DNA of 64,000 nucleotides, taken from assembly GCA_028641055.1 (NCBI GenBank), contig CM054057.1, positions 581,764,922 through 581,828,921 of the forward strand, read 5' to 3'. The DNA comes from Alopecurus myosuroides (Eukaryota; Streptophyta; Magnoliopsida; Poales; Poaceae). Position numbers and translations under genes: made by a program. The notes beneath the pieces were generated by a model that searched no databases, was not told where the DNA came from, and was given only the letters and a program-made list of their open reading frames with translations. The number at the start of each line of letters is the position of its first letter. Position 1 is the stretch's first letter. Shown here in pieces: positions 11,500 to 21,152 of this stretch.

Positions 11500-12164
11500 G
11501 AGATGGTTAAATTATTATAGTTCTTACGTTTCCTGTGTTTTTATTTCTTTTGCATGTTTTTTCTATGTCTAATCATGATTTATATCAGGTAAGTATATTA
11601 CATTTAGTTAGTTATAATTACCCAGTTATGAGAGATATAGTTTCAAGTTTACACCCCTTCTTGTTTTTACTTTAAGTTATTTGTAAAGCCTAGTATTGCA
11701 TAGTATATACCTAGGTCTTGGGGGCTGATTGTTTGAATAGCACAGTTACAAACTCAGACCCGGCCACAATGCCATTAAGGTATGAGGGTTGATTACTTGT
11801 AATAAGTACAGTCGCAATCTCATAACCTGGACAATAGAGACAAACTTTTCTTGGCCTTTCTTGTTTAAGCTTGATGTGACTCGCAACAAAGTGGCATGAT
11901 TGCCAGCCTATAAATTGAATCAGTCATGATGCCCATGGGGACTTTCCTGACCCTGTTTTCGTAGAGTTATAAGCAACATTGAGTATCCACGCGAAAGCCG
12001 GCTTACAGCAAAGGGGGTCAAAGGGGTCATCTAAACCACAAGTTATGCGGAGTAAAAAGCAAAAAGCCGGAAACTCATAGTGTATTAAGCATAACTTCAA
12101 ATAATCTCGTAGTTGGCGATTTAGCCAGACATGGAGTTTTCTTAAGCCACAAATCCCTAGACTC

Positions 12165-12335
12165 CAAAATCCGAGTCTTGGGGACTTGGGGGCTTGAGAA
12201 AGCAACAAGTTATCTAGCTGATGAACTCAAAATTCAAAAATCCGAGTCTCGGGGACTTGAGGACTTAAGAAGCAAAGTTCACCCAGTCAAAAAATCCTAT
12301 GACCCGGAAACCGAGTCTTGGGGACTTGGAAGAAA
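12165..12335. repeat. Short ~70-bp-period repeat in element A spacer
   Basis: A CCGAGTCT(T/C)GGGGACTTG core occurs at 12171, 12241 and 12311. Related cores are present in C (about 31850-31930) and, inverted, in B (about 37970-38070). Tat-lineage elements often carry tandem repeats in this position. Confidence 0.65.
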
Positions 12336-12595
12336 ACTTTGCCTTACCCCAAAACCCAAGAATCGGTACTTATTGCAAAAAATGTAGAAAACCAAAAATA
12401 TGCAAATACAAGGTTGAAAAGTGCATACCAAATGGGTGACCAGAAGGGCCACCAAAGCCATAGAAGTTTAAACGTATTACAAACCAAAGGAGAAGTATCA
12501 AAAGTGCACAGGCGCACTGTCAAATAAACAAGTGTAGCAGGCATATTACAAATGCCTATTGGCCAAATGAGTGTTTATTGGTAAAGACGAGAATA

Positions 12596-15500
12596 TTACT
12601 CGGCGTCCATGGCCGAGTCTTCAAGGGTGGTCTTGGGAGCCAGGTCTTCAGCGCTCTCCCCTGCAGCTTTCCCTGCCTCTGTGTCCGGGTCAACCGCGGA
12701 ATCAGCACGAGCGGGAGGAGGGACAACAGGAGTCGTTGACGTTGGCGCAGAGCTGGCCTCGGCTTTCTTCTTGGAAACCTCTTCCTTGTACCGAGTCAAC
12801 ATATCAAAGGGAGAAGGAAAATTAGAGCGCACCGACTTATCTTCAGCGTCATATGGAGGAGTGAGCTTGTTTACGTCCAGCTTCTCGGCAATCAGGCTGG
12901 CCGAGTGACGAATCTGAGTGTTGATGACTTTGAGGTCCTTTGCTGAGAACCTCGAACCATCAGTGTTAAACTCAGGAAATCCGTTCACTAGCGTTGCCGG
13001 CTCAAGTTTCGGGTAGTAGGCTTTGGCCAACGCAAGGCCACGGATCACTCCAACTCGGCACGCCGATCGCTTCCAAAGATCAATCCAGGCAGGGATCGTC
13101 GAGTACGCTTCAAGCATCTAGGATACGCCGCCATAAGTGCCGGTCCACTTCACAGCTTTGAGGGTCCACTTTGTCCCCACCGAGAATTGCCGGATAACAG
13201 CCTTAAGTGTCTTTAGCTTCTCGATATCATCATGTTCCTCAGCATTTTCACCCGGACCCGCAGAATGAAAAGAAAAGCAAGGTGGTGAGACTCGGGTTAA
13301 AGACCCTACAAAACGAGAAATCCGAGTGATAATCAGGAGATTAGGTGTGCTTTACCAAGGATGGAGCTGTAAGTATCGGCAATAAAGGTCAAGAGTTTCT
13401 TCAAAAGCCCCTCAGCGTTATGGAGTTTTTTCTTGTACTTCTTGCACTCCTTAGAAAGCTCTTTGACCTCGGCCTCCAGCTCTTCACGAAGTTTGGTCTC
13501 AACCCGCAGGAGTTCGTTGGTTTTCGCCAACACCTCATCCGTCCGGGTCACATAAACCTGAAAAAAGACAAGGAAATATCAGTCGGCAGTAGGATAAAGT
13601 TGCACACGAACGGTTATATAGCTACAAAAGTACCGAGTAAATTGATGACAGTTCACCTGGAACTTGGGGACTAGGATGAGTATGTACATAGTATTAGTTA
13701 AGCTACCTGATGCTCAGCTGCCAGGGACTCGATGATATCTTTTTCAGTTGCTTTCAGGGAGTAGTACTCCCCCAACACCTTTTCAAAGTCAAGGCCGCTG
13801 AGAGCCGGCCTGGAAGAGCTGGGGTTTTGGTTACCCGGTGGTGGGGTTGCCTCCTATTTCAGTGGGTCGACTCTGGTTGCCTGGGTGTTGGGAGCAGGAG
13901 ATGCCCTTTGTGACCCAAGAAACTCGACGTCGGGGTCAGCCGACTGATGCGTGGGCGGAGCAGACTCGGTCCTGGGAATGGCCGTGTCTTCCGGCTCTTG
14001 CTCTTCAACAAAAGGGGGCTTAGTGGCACTCTCCGGGTCTTCCATGGCCGGGTTATCAGCAGGGGTTTCCTCTTGGTCACTAAGTGTAACCTTGGCTCTA
14101 AGGAAAGGAAAACAAAAAGTTAGTGAACAATAAAGGGAAATGCGGAAATTAAAAGATATTGGCAAACAAGGCATGCGAATTACCCGGTATTTACGACAAA
14201 GTCGCTTGGAAGATCGTTGCTAGAACCGGAAGACACTGATAAAGAATCGGAAAGTGAGACTCAGAGCTGTCCGGCTAACGGATGATTTGGAGATGGATAT
14301 TTTCGACGAATGTGGGCAGAATAAGTTGAAGGAGTACCGGCTCGGCGAGCGGGCGACATAGGGATCCCGGGATAGAGGGATCGTCACCCGGAGAAGTCCG
14401 GGTTGCCCGTGCGCTTGGCTGGGATTGTGTCCTTCAGAGATGATGTAGTGGTTAGATACCTGTTAAGTTTGCACATATTGGCATAGGAGTATGGCTCTGA
14501 GGTCATGGAGGTGTACAACACCTTGAAGGTAACTCCTCTGGGTTTCCGCTTCTGGCCAACCTCGATTTCCGGCTCTGCCTCGCTCTCCTCCGATTGAGAG
14601 CCGTCCTTATCAGCTAGCGCTGGTGATCGTGGAGCATTGTCGGAAGGAGGAGAATTTTGGTCTAAAAGTTCAACAAAGTATCTATTGAGTAATGACTCGG
14701 AATTACCTTCATCGCTGTCAATCGGTTCCTCCTCCTCCTCCGAGTTTTCAGAAGGGGGAGGGTGACAATCTTCCAAAACGCATCGGTTTCTGGGGTGAAA
14801 AACACAGAGATAAAAGTTAGTATGTGTACATAAGAAAGATCAGTCGGAATAAAGGGTGATAGTCGGTTCTTACTGGAGGTGCCGGGTTCGAACGCGTAAA
14901 GGGGCCGAGTCCGGAGATGCTTTTGATGACATCTACTTTCTCGGCCAAGAAGTTCTTCATGGCCTTATTCACATCCAGAGCCGGGTATGATTTCTCCGAG
15001 TATCAGAGAGAATCGGTTAGGTGGCCAGAATACTCGCAGATGAGCTTTGGGCGGATGCTATTTGGTTGGATCCGGCAACTGATCCAAGTTTTGATCAAGT
15101 TTAGCCCAATAAGACCATGGGCAGCAAAAACGGCAAGTTTGTGGAAGAGATGTTGGATAGCTTGTCTATCGGATTCTGACGCAAAGGAACTAAGATTTCT
15201 GGCCGGGTTTGGATGTATCTTGGCAGTAGAAAAAGGTCTTCTGCCAGTGCTTCACGTGACTGTGAAGGCTGAGAGTCGGCATCAGAGAATTTTTGCGTCT
15301 CTGAATGGATACCACCCCCCCCCCCCACAGATGAGGAGGGGCCCGTCCGTGCTCTCCCGGCAGGGCTTGCATTGAAATAACTCCAAAAACAGGGTAAGAT
15401 TGGGGGGGGGGGGGTATGCAAAGGTAGGCTTCACAAAGAACGATGAAGTGGCAAATATTTAAAATCGAGTTTGGACCTATGTCAAAAATTCGGAGTTTGT

Positions 15501-15790
15501 AGTGGTCCAGAAGTTCGCGGAAAAAGGGGTGACCCGGGGGGCGGAAACCCCGGATCACGTGTTCAAGGAAGACAACCACCTCACCTGGACCGGGTGAAGG
15601 CCGGGTCTCCTCCCCAGGTGCTCTCTAGTGGATTTCCGATTCTGCGGGCAGAACCCCAGACTCGGCTAGCTCATCGAGTTTCGCCTTGGTAACAGTCGAT
15701 TTCGCCCAGTTGGCGGAAATCGACTGACCCGGCTTTTGCTTCAAAGCCGGGTTTTTTTTCCTTAAGCTTGGCGCTGGCTTTGGTAGCCAT
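12596..15790 (-). pseudogene. Element A antisense gene, decayed
   Basis: This gene runs opposite to gag-pol. The start ATG is at 15790 (MATKASAKL...), preceded by a likely 3' splice site (TTTGTTTAG). The N-terminal domain is recognisable at about 15579-15420 (HVIRGFRPPGH, FDIGPNSILNI) but the reading frame breaks near an eight-A run at about 15760 and again in a G/C run near 15310-15410. Further exons: acidic segment 14776-14384, disordered segment 14174-13854, coiled coil 13551-13333 and C-terminal domain 13117-12596 (WIDLWKRSACRVG, LALAKAYYPKLEP). A TAG at about 13118-13120 lies directly before the last segment. Splice-site positions match C. The function of the family is unknown. Confidence 0.75.
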
Positions 15791-16688
15791 GGAAATGGAT
15801 CTAAACAAAATTGAGTACAAATAAGTATGGATCTATAGTTTGGAAAAATGCATTTGATTGTAGAGCAATGGAAGGAAGATATAGGCTAAATGGAAAAATG
15901 CATCTAAGATGAACATTGACTTGACATTGGAAAAAGTGAATACCTAGATCTAAAAGTTAATGGAACTTACCGGAGCGGTGGCGGAGCGAAGTTTATCGCA
16001 TGGTGGCGGCGGTCCGTTGACGCAGGCGTGCGCGGCGGCGGTGGCTCGCAGACGGCAGCATGCGCGGCGGTGGCGATTCGTTGACGGAGACGAGCTACCC
16101 CGCGAGCTCCAATGGCGCGGACGGAGGCGCAGGTGGAGACGCGGGCGTCGGGTGGCGGCGAGCTTGGCGGCGCGCGTGGGTGAGTCCGGTAGCTAGGGTC
16201 CGGCCTTGGGCTCGTGAGCGCAGAGGATGAGCGGGAGGAGGAAGATGAAGTGAAAATGGCATTTGGATTCTTTAGGGTTCCCCCCATGGGCCTATTTATA
16301 GGCGCAGGGAAAACCCTAGGTCCCAAACGGTAAAGTTGAGCTATTTTCGGGAGGATTTGATCCGGCCCGTGAATTTGGGGATAAAAGTCTTGATGATTAT
16401 CGCGTGAAATCCGGATCAATCAAGTTGGCTTAGAGAGTCGGATTTGAGACGTTGTTACTCAGACTAGCCGATAGGGAAATGAAGGCCGGGTTATATTATG
16501 TTTTCTTGGAGTGTTAACCCGGGGAACGGTACCTTGGCTCGAATGAAAATTAGGGTTATTATATGGACCGCCCAAAGAGCAGGCCTGGCTATAGTTAAAG
16601 CAATCTAACCCGGTATGTTATGGATATGAATGTTTATTATGTTGCAGGGAATAGCGTGCGCTTCATGGTTGATCCCATGATGCCCAAG
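15791..16688 (-). other. Promoter and 5' leader of the element A antisense gene
   Basis: On the minus strand a TATA box (16292-16300) is followed by a GC-rich leader. The leader ends at a donor-like CTCCG|GTAAGT near 15970, and an intron runs to the TTTAG acceptor near 15800. No independent protein is called; the proline/serine-rich frame here is the GC-rich leader. Confidence 0.6.
16292..16300 (-). promoter_or_regulatory. TATA box of the element A antisense gene
   Basis: TATAAATAG on the minus strand, set in an inverted repeat (GCCTATAAATAGGC). The same box occurs at the matching place in B, C and E. Confidence 0.7.
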
Positions 16689-16704
16689 CTATTCTGGGGA
16701 CTAC
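16689..16704 (+). other. Polypurine-tract region of element A
   Basis: CTATTCTGGGGACTAC directly abuts the TG of the 3' LTR. The identical 16 bases precede the 3' LTR of B (20038-20053, minus strand) and C (36632-36647). Confidence 0.8.
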
Positions 16705-17170
16705 TGTTGGGGGGATGATAACCCGGTAGGCCCATGCCTGGATGAAACCCGGCCATAAGGAGATCGCACGAGACCCAGCCCAAGAGGAAGGAGATTCTAG
16801 GAGGCCCAAGGGAGAGCGTCGATCTTGTAATCCATGCCTTGGGGGCCACGGTTAGGAAACTTAGGGTTACGTGTGGGTTTCGGGTAGGATTCCGGGTGTG
16901 TCTTGTATGGGAAGCCAGAGAGCCGAGTAATATATAAACCGGCTCCTAGGGCAAAGAAACCAAGCTTTTTCGAGATATTCGAGTATCCTAGGTATACGAG
17001 AGCTAAAACATTGTAACCCTAGATCGGAGTCTCGGCGACATTGCAGTTTGAGCTTCCAGATCACCAGTTGATATGATTTCCCCTGAGCTAAACCCTCTCC
17101 CAAACACCAGAGTCGATTCGCCCCATCCTAAGTTACCCCCGGTAACGTCTCCCGTGAATATCCCGCGACA
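16705..17170 (+). repeat. Element A 3' LTR
   Basis: Near-identical copy of 4178-4642 (about 12 differences counted by hand), with TG...CA ends and a TATA box at 16931-16938. Confidence 0.93.
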
Positions 17171-17175
17171 AGGAC
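17171..17175. repeat. Right target-site duplication of element A (AGGAC)
   Basis: Matches 4173-4177. Confidence 0.92.
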
Positions 17176-17505
17176 CATAAGAGAGATCTTTGGGTGTTAC
17201 CTTCGTACTCGAAAGAATACGGCATCCGAATGTGCCTAGTCGGCCGAACGATCCAAGTCAAGGAAGTGTAAATACACCGTATGTCAAAGTGGCAGGAACT
17301 GCTCACTCGCGAGTATTATTTTGAGTGTATTCGAATGGGAAGATTTCCCTTGTTGCACTTGTAACATTAGGCCCATACGAAAGATTTCTCGTGTGTGGGG
17401 AGTTTGTGCGAAAGAGTTTTCGTGTCTTGATGTATCTATACGAAAGAATTTTCGTGTTATGGAGCTTATTGTCGTGGAGAAAACACATGCCATGGGATGG
17501 CTAAT
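17176..17505. other. Background DNA between elements A and D
   Basis: This continues the sequence interrupted by A at 4177. No gene. It contains three ~18-bp near-palindromic units, (A/G)CGAAAGA(T/G/A)TT(T/C)TCGTGT-like, at 17377, 17408 and 17440 (spacing 31 and 32 bp), and a looser CGAAAGAA at about 17210. CTAAT at 17501-17505 would be the left target duplication of D, but its partner is outside the window. Confidence 0.6.
17377..17457. repeat. Three regularly spaced CGAAAG...TTCGTGT repeats
   Basis: The copies start at 17377, 17408 and 17440. Each is a partial palindrome (CGAAA ... TTCG or CTCG), about 18 bp long, separated by 13-14 bp of unrelated sequence. There are too few copies and no repeat identity beyond the core to call a CRISPR-like array. 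They could be degenerate tandem repeats or a binding-site cluster. Confidence 0.55.
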
Positions 17506-18341
17506 TGTTGGGGCCGATGGACGCTGTAGGTATTCGGGGAGGGATCGCACGTCGAGTAGACGCGCTCAGAAACACGGCAAACACCTCGATCTACCCAGGT
17601 TCAGGGCCCTCGTGTGGAGGTAACACCCCTACTCCTGCCTATCTCTCTGTATATGATGTTACCGAGTAGCCACAGTACAATCAGGCTCTCAGCCGAGTAG
17701 CCGCTCTCTCGTTATCTCTTTCTGTGTAGCACTAAGGAGCGCAATAAATGCTCTCAGGGCAACGTCCCTCGCGCAGGAGGGGGCTGGGCACCTTATATAC
17801 TGGTACCCATCGAGTAAACAACGAATAAAAGTACACGATAAGACAACGCCACTGTGACAGCAGCTGCATGCTTCCGTGTTCCCGCTGACGCTGGTGCGAG
17901 AAGTCGCCGCGCCGTTCGACTGACAGGACTTGTCCACCCTGTCAGTCTCACAGAGTAGGCTCCTGACATGTCCCTGTCCCCCCTGTCAGTGACAAGACAA
18001 GACAGGTGCCCACCCTCACTGTACCCACGCCGTAGCGCAGATAATCATGCGTCTTGTAAGTTGAACCGCACGCCTGTACGGCTGCGGGATACGCGGGATC
18101 TCGCCAGAACGGCTCTATTGACTTTGTTCCCGAGTAGGGTTGATGTCCATCTACTCGGACCACCTGATCTCTACTCGGATGATTCCAAACTTCCTCCTTA
18201 TCTTCTCTTGGCCTTCAATACTTATTACCGTGTAGCGCCTACCGGATAGTAGACACCCGGGTAGCCGCCTACCCGGTAAACAGTACTCTGATCTCTGTTT
18301 TACCACCTGTCTTACCCCTACTCGGGGGTAGCCCCCCGACA
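17506..18341 (-). repeat. Element D 3' LTR
   Basis: 836 bp. On the minus strand it starts TGTCGGGGGGCT at 18341 and ends ...CCCCAACA at 17506. Its TATA box is at 17791-17799 and a polypurine-tract end (CTTCGGGGACTAA) lies just outside at 18342-18358. The LTR shares a block with the F LTR. Confidence 0.82.
17791..17799 (-). promoter_or_regulatory. TATA box of element D LTR
   Basis: TATATAAGG on the minus strand, agreeing with the minus orientation of D. Confidence 0.65.
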
Positions 18342-19104
18342 TTAGTCCCCGAAGCTGGTAGAGTCCAGTGAACTTGTTCGTTGGGCCCTGCTAGCTTAAA
18401 CCAAATTGCCTCCGTGAAGCAGTCTGACCAAGTTTCTCCTCAACTCGGACGCTCAAAGTCCTTGCTCACACTTCTCTGATTAATATCTTGAGAGAAATCT
18501 GCTAAGTGCCGAGTAAAACACGCAACGCAGAGCTCTGCCGAGAACCCAACACTTAGCGAAATTTTCCACTCGCTCCCGCTCAATCCAAATAAAATCTATC
18601 TTCTCATGTCCAGGGAGGGCACGTGTCACGCGTCCACGCCCCCGTCGCCTCGGTTCTGGCGTTTCAACGTGTCACGCGCCTACCACTACACCTGGGGCCC
18701 ATGGACCGTTATGTCACCTAGATCGTGTACTCGAGAGCCCACGACCCACGTCGTGGGATCAACTGTGCCCGTTACGCGCGCATTTTGCGCTATATGCGTT
18801 TCTAGCGGGCAGTTAAGCCACGCCGCACGATCTCAGCCACGATCAATCCGCTAGTAACTGCAATTCGCAGATGGAATAAATACCTCCGCGCCGCCCAAAT
18901 CACTTCTTCCCTTCGCACTTTCCCCATCTCGCATCGCTTCTCCTCGCCTTCGCCCTCGCCGTAGAGCACAGCGCCGCCGCGAGCTCGCCACGCACCGCCG
19001 CATCGAGAGCAGAGAGCAAGGATTCCGGCGCGCCTCCGCCGTCATCATCAACCTCAACCGCGACGAGCTCCCGCGTCTCCACCGTCGAGCACAGCGTCGC
19101 CGTC
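18342..19104 (+). other. Upstream region of the element D antisense gene
   Basis: Non-coding. The polypurine-tract end of D is at its left edge. An AATAAATAC TATA-like box at 18875-18883 is followed by a C-rich leader leading to ATG 19105. Confidence 0.6.
18875..18883 (+). promoter_or_regulatory. TATA-like box of the element D antisense gene
   Basis: AATAAATAC, about 225 nt before ATG 19105. It is less canonical than the TATAAATAG boxes in A, B, C and E. Confidence 0.45.
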
Positions 19105-19542
19105 ATGGATCTCACGAACGCCGCCGCGGACCAGCACGAGGACGAGATGGCACCGGCCCGCGCCGGCTGGGAGGGCTCGGATGTCACCGCCGCTGATTGC
19201 CAGTGGCTTGTGAACACTCGCCGCGTCCCTCCCGGCGTGATTTGCCGTCCTCCTGGCACGGAGCTCGTCCCGACTCCGGAAGCCGGTGAGTATGTCGTGT
19301 TTCTTTCTCACTTCAAGCGCGGCCTAGGTCTGCCCATCTCCAATTTATTCGCCGATTTTCTCCGCCACTTTTGCCTCCAACCACATCATCTTCCTCCAAA
19401 CGCCATCGTGATGCTATCCACCCACGCTACCGTCTGTGAAGCCTTCCTAGGCGTGTACCCAACAGTCCATACTTGGGCTCGCTACTTCTTCCTCCGCCAA
19501 CAGAGCGTCCCCAATCCAAACAACCCACTAGTTCCACGCGCG

Positions 19543-19547
19543 ATGAC
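19543..19547. repeat. Left target-site duplication of element B (ATGAC)
   Basis: ATGAC precedes the B LTR and recurs at 46044-46048. Confidence 0.92.
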
Positions 19548-20037
19548 TGTCGTGGGATAATCACGGCAGACGTTACCGGGGGTAACTTGTCTTGGGGCAA
19601 TTCGACTCTGGTGTTTGGGAGAGGGTTCAGCTCAAGGGAAACCATGGTGATACGTGATCTGGTAGCCGGCAATCAAGTCGCCGAGCCTCCGATCTGAATA
19701 TATTATATCAACTCTCGTGTTACAAGGGATACTCGATATCCTGCAATCTCTATCTCGTAAACTTGTGTGTCTCGTGAACCTTGTTCGATCTAACCCTAGG
19801 GACCGGCTTATATAGTACCCGGATCCCCTGGCTTGCTATCCAAGGCGTACTCGGAGTCCTACCCGGACACTACTTACCAAACCCTAAACTTCCTTATCGG
19901 AACCCACAATCCGGGTTACAAGGCCTACACTCCTTGGCCTTCTAAAAACTCTTTTTCCCTAAGCCGGGTCTTGCGCAGCGTCCTTTGGGCCGAGTTACTC
20001 CTTGGCGTTAGCCTACCGGGTTATCATCCCTCCATCA
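19548..20037 (-). repeat. Element B 3' LTR
   Basis: Starts TGTCGTGGGA and ends CCTCCATCA on the plus strand. It is the partner of 45554-46043, both exactly 490 bp. Confidence 0.93.
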
Positions 20038-20053
20038 GTAGTCCCCAGAATAG
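20038..20053 (-). other. Polypurine-tract region of element B
   Basis: On the minus strand it reads CTATTCTGGGGACTAC immediately before the LTR, identical to A and C. Confidence 0.8.
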
Positions 20054-21152
20054 ATTGGGCTTCACGGGATCCTCCTTGAAGCGCATGCTATTCCCTGCAA
20101 AAATAACAAACATACAAATTCAAAGAGGCCGGGTTAGGTTGCTTTAATAAACAGCTAGGCCTAACTCCATTGGTGGTCCATACAATAACCCGGTTTTCTC
20201 TGAATCCATCTTTCACCTTTCCGGGTCAATGTCCCGATGAGAATACCAAAGATCCGACTTATTTCACTCGTTAATTGGTCCAGATATCGTGGAAGGGATT
20301 TGCTTCCTATCCATTCCGGATATCTCGTCCCAGCACTTAACGCGTATCCCACAATATCAGGACGGGCATCCCTTATCCCGAAATTTTTGGTTCCCGCTTG
20401 CCTGCCTAGGTTTCCCCACCCGTACCTATAAATAGGTACCTAGGGGGTGACCTAATCCCAACGGTTCATTCCTTCCACCTTCTTCTTCCTCACCGGTGCC
20501 ACCTCGCACGAGTTTCCACAGCGCCGCCACGGAGACCTCGAGCACGCCGCTGGAGCCGAGCCGCCATCAGCTGCGCTCATCCGCGATTCGCCCCGCGCTG
20601 CCGCCAGTCTCCGCCGCCACGCCCCCGAGCTGCCCGCCGGGAGTCGCAAGGGGACATCACGACTGCGCCATCTGCCCCCGTCGCGCCCTTCTCCAATCCA
20701 CACCGGTAAGCTCCTTATTCCCATTGATTTAGCTTCTAATTTCTCCGTTTGACCTAGATTAGATCTAGGTCCGCCCGCGGGCCATTTCTTGCTCCACGCC
20801 GAATTAGGTCGCATACTCCACCCTAGTTTGTTCAATTGCTTAATAGATGATCCCACACTACTCTCCTATGGCTCGTAATCGTTAATTTCTCCGCGAAATC
20901 ATCCGTAAAATTTCCAATCTAGATGTAGTCCGCCCAAATTTCCGCGGCCGTTCTTCGATACCCGGATAGACCACCACTTCCGGTTCTTTTATTCATACTG
21001 TAGATAAACAGGCAATCAACCCCTTTTTAGAATTGCACGCTGATACTTAGATGTCCCATAATTTCTGTACTGCTCATCAATACCCGGATAGTTTGTAATT
21101 TCCGAGTCTTAATGCTTCATACTCTTTACCTTGTATTTTGCAGACTGAGCAA
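20054..21152 (+). other. Promoter and 5' leader of the element B antisense gene
   Basis: TATA box at 20427-20435. A GC-rich leader exon ends at 20707 at CACACCG|GTAAGC, an intron follows, and the acceptor TTTTGCAG ends at 21143, ten bases before the ATG. No separate gene. The C copy has the same layout. Confidence 0.7.
20427..20435 (+). promoter_or_regulatory. TATA box of the element B antisense gene
   Basis: TATAAATAG inside an inverted repeat (GTACCTATAAATAGGTAC), conserved in C at 36251-36259 on the other strand. Confidence 0.75.

Larger units (their letters stand above)
11357..12595 (+). other. Element A spacer between pol and the antisense gene
   Basis: Non-coding. It contains an AATAAA at 11494-11499 just after pol and, at about 12170, 12241 and 12311, three copies of a (T/A)CCGAGTCT(T/C)GGGGACTTG-like motif spaced 70-71 bp. 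The equivalent spacers are 31072-32210 in C and 37687-38828 in B. Most of the sequence is conserved between the three copies. Confidence 0.75.
4178..17170 (+). mobile_element. Element A, full-length Ty3/gypsy (Tat-type) retrotransposon
   Basis: Element A is 12,993 bp with two LTRs of 465 and 466 bp and a perfect 5-bp duplication AGGAC on both sides. Order: LTR, tRNA-Lys primer site, gag, protease, reverse transcriptase, two RNase H domains, integrase, spacer, antisense gene (minus strand), polypurine tract, LTR. By hand count the LTRs differ at about 12 positions including one indel (~2.6%). The coding regions are broken and the integrase has lost a catalytic aspartate, so the copy is not autonomous. 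It shares internal sequence and the U5 part of the LTR with B and C, but much of its U3 differs, so it is a sister subfamily. Confidence 0.93.

Noticed and set aside
15967..16419. 150-codon minus-strand frame upstream of the element A antisense gene
   Set aside because: It overlaps the TATA box and the GC-rich leader of that gene and is low in complexity; better explained as a 5' leader.
17377..17457. Possible CRISPR-like array
   Set aside because: Only three short imperfect repeats in a plant retroelement background, with no associated genes.
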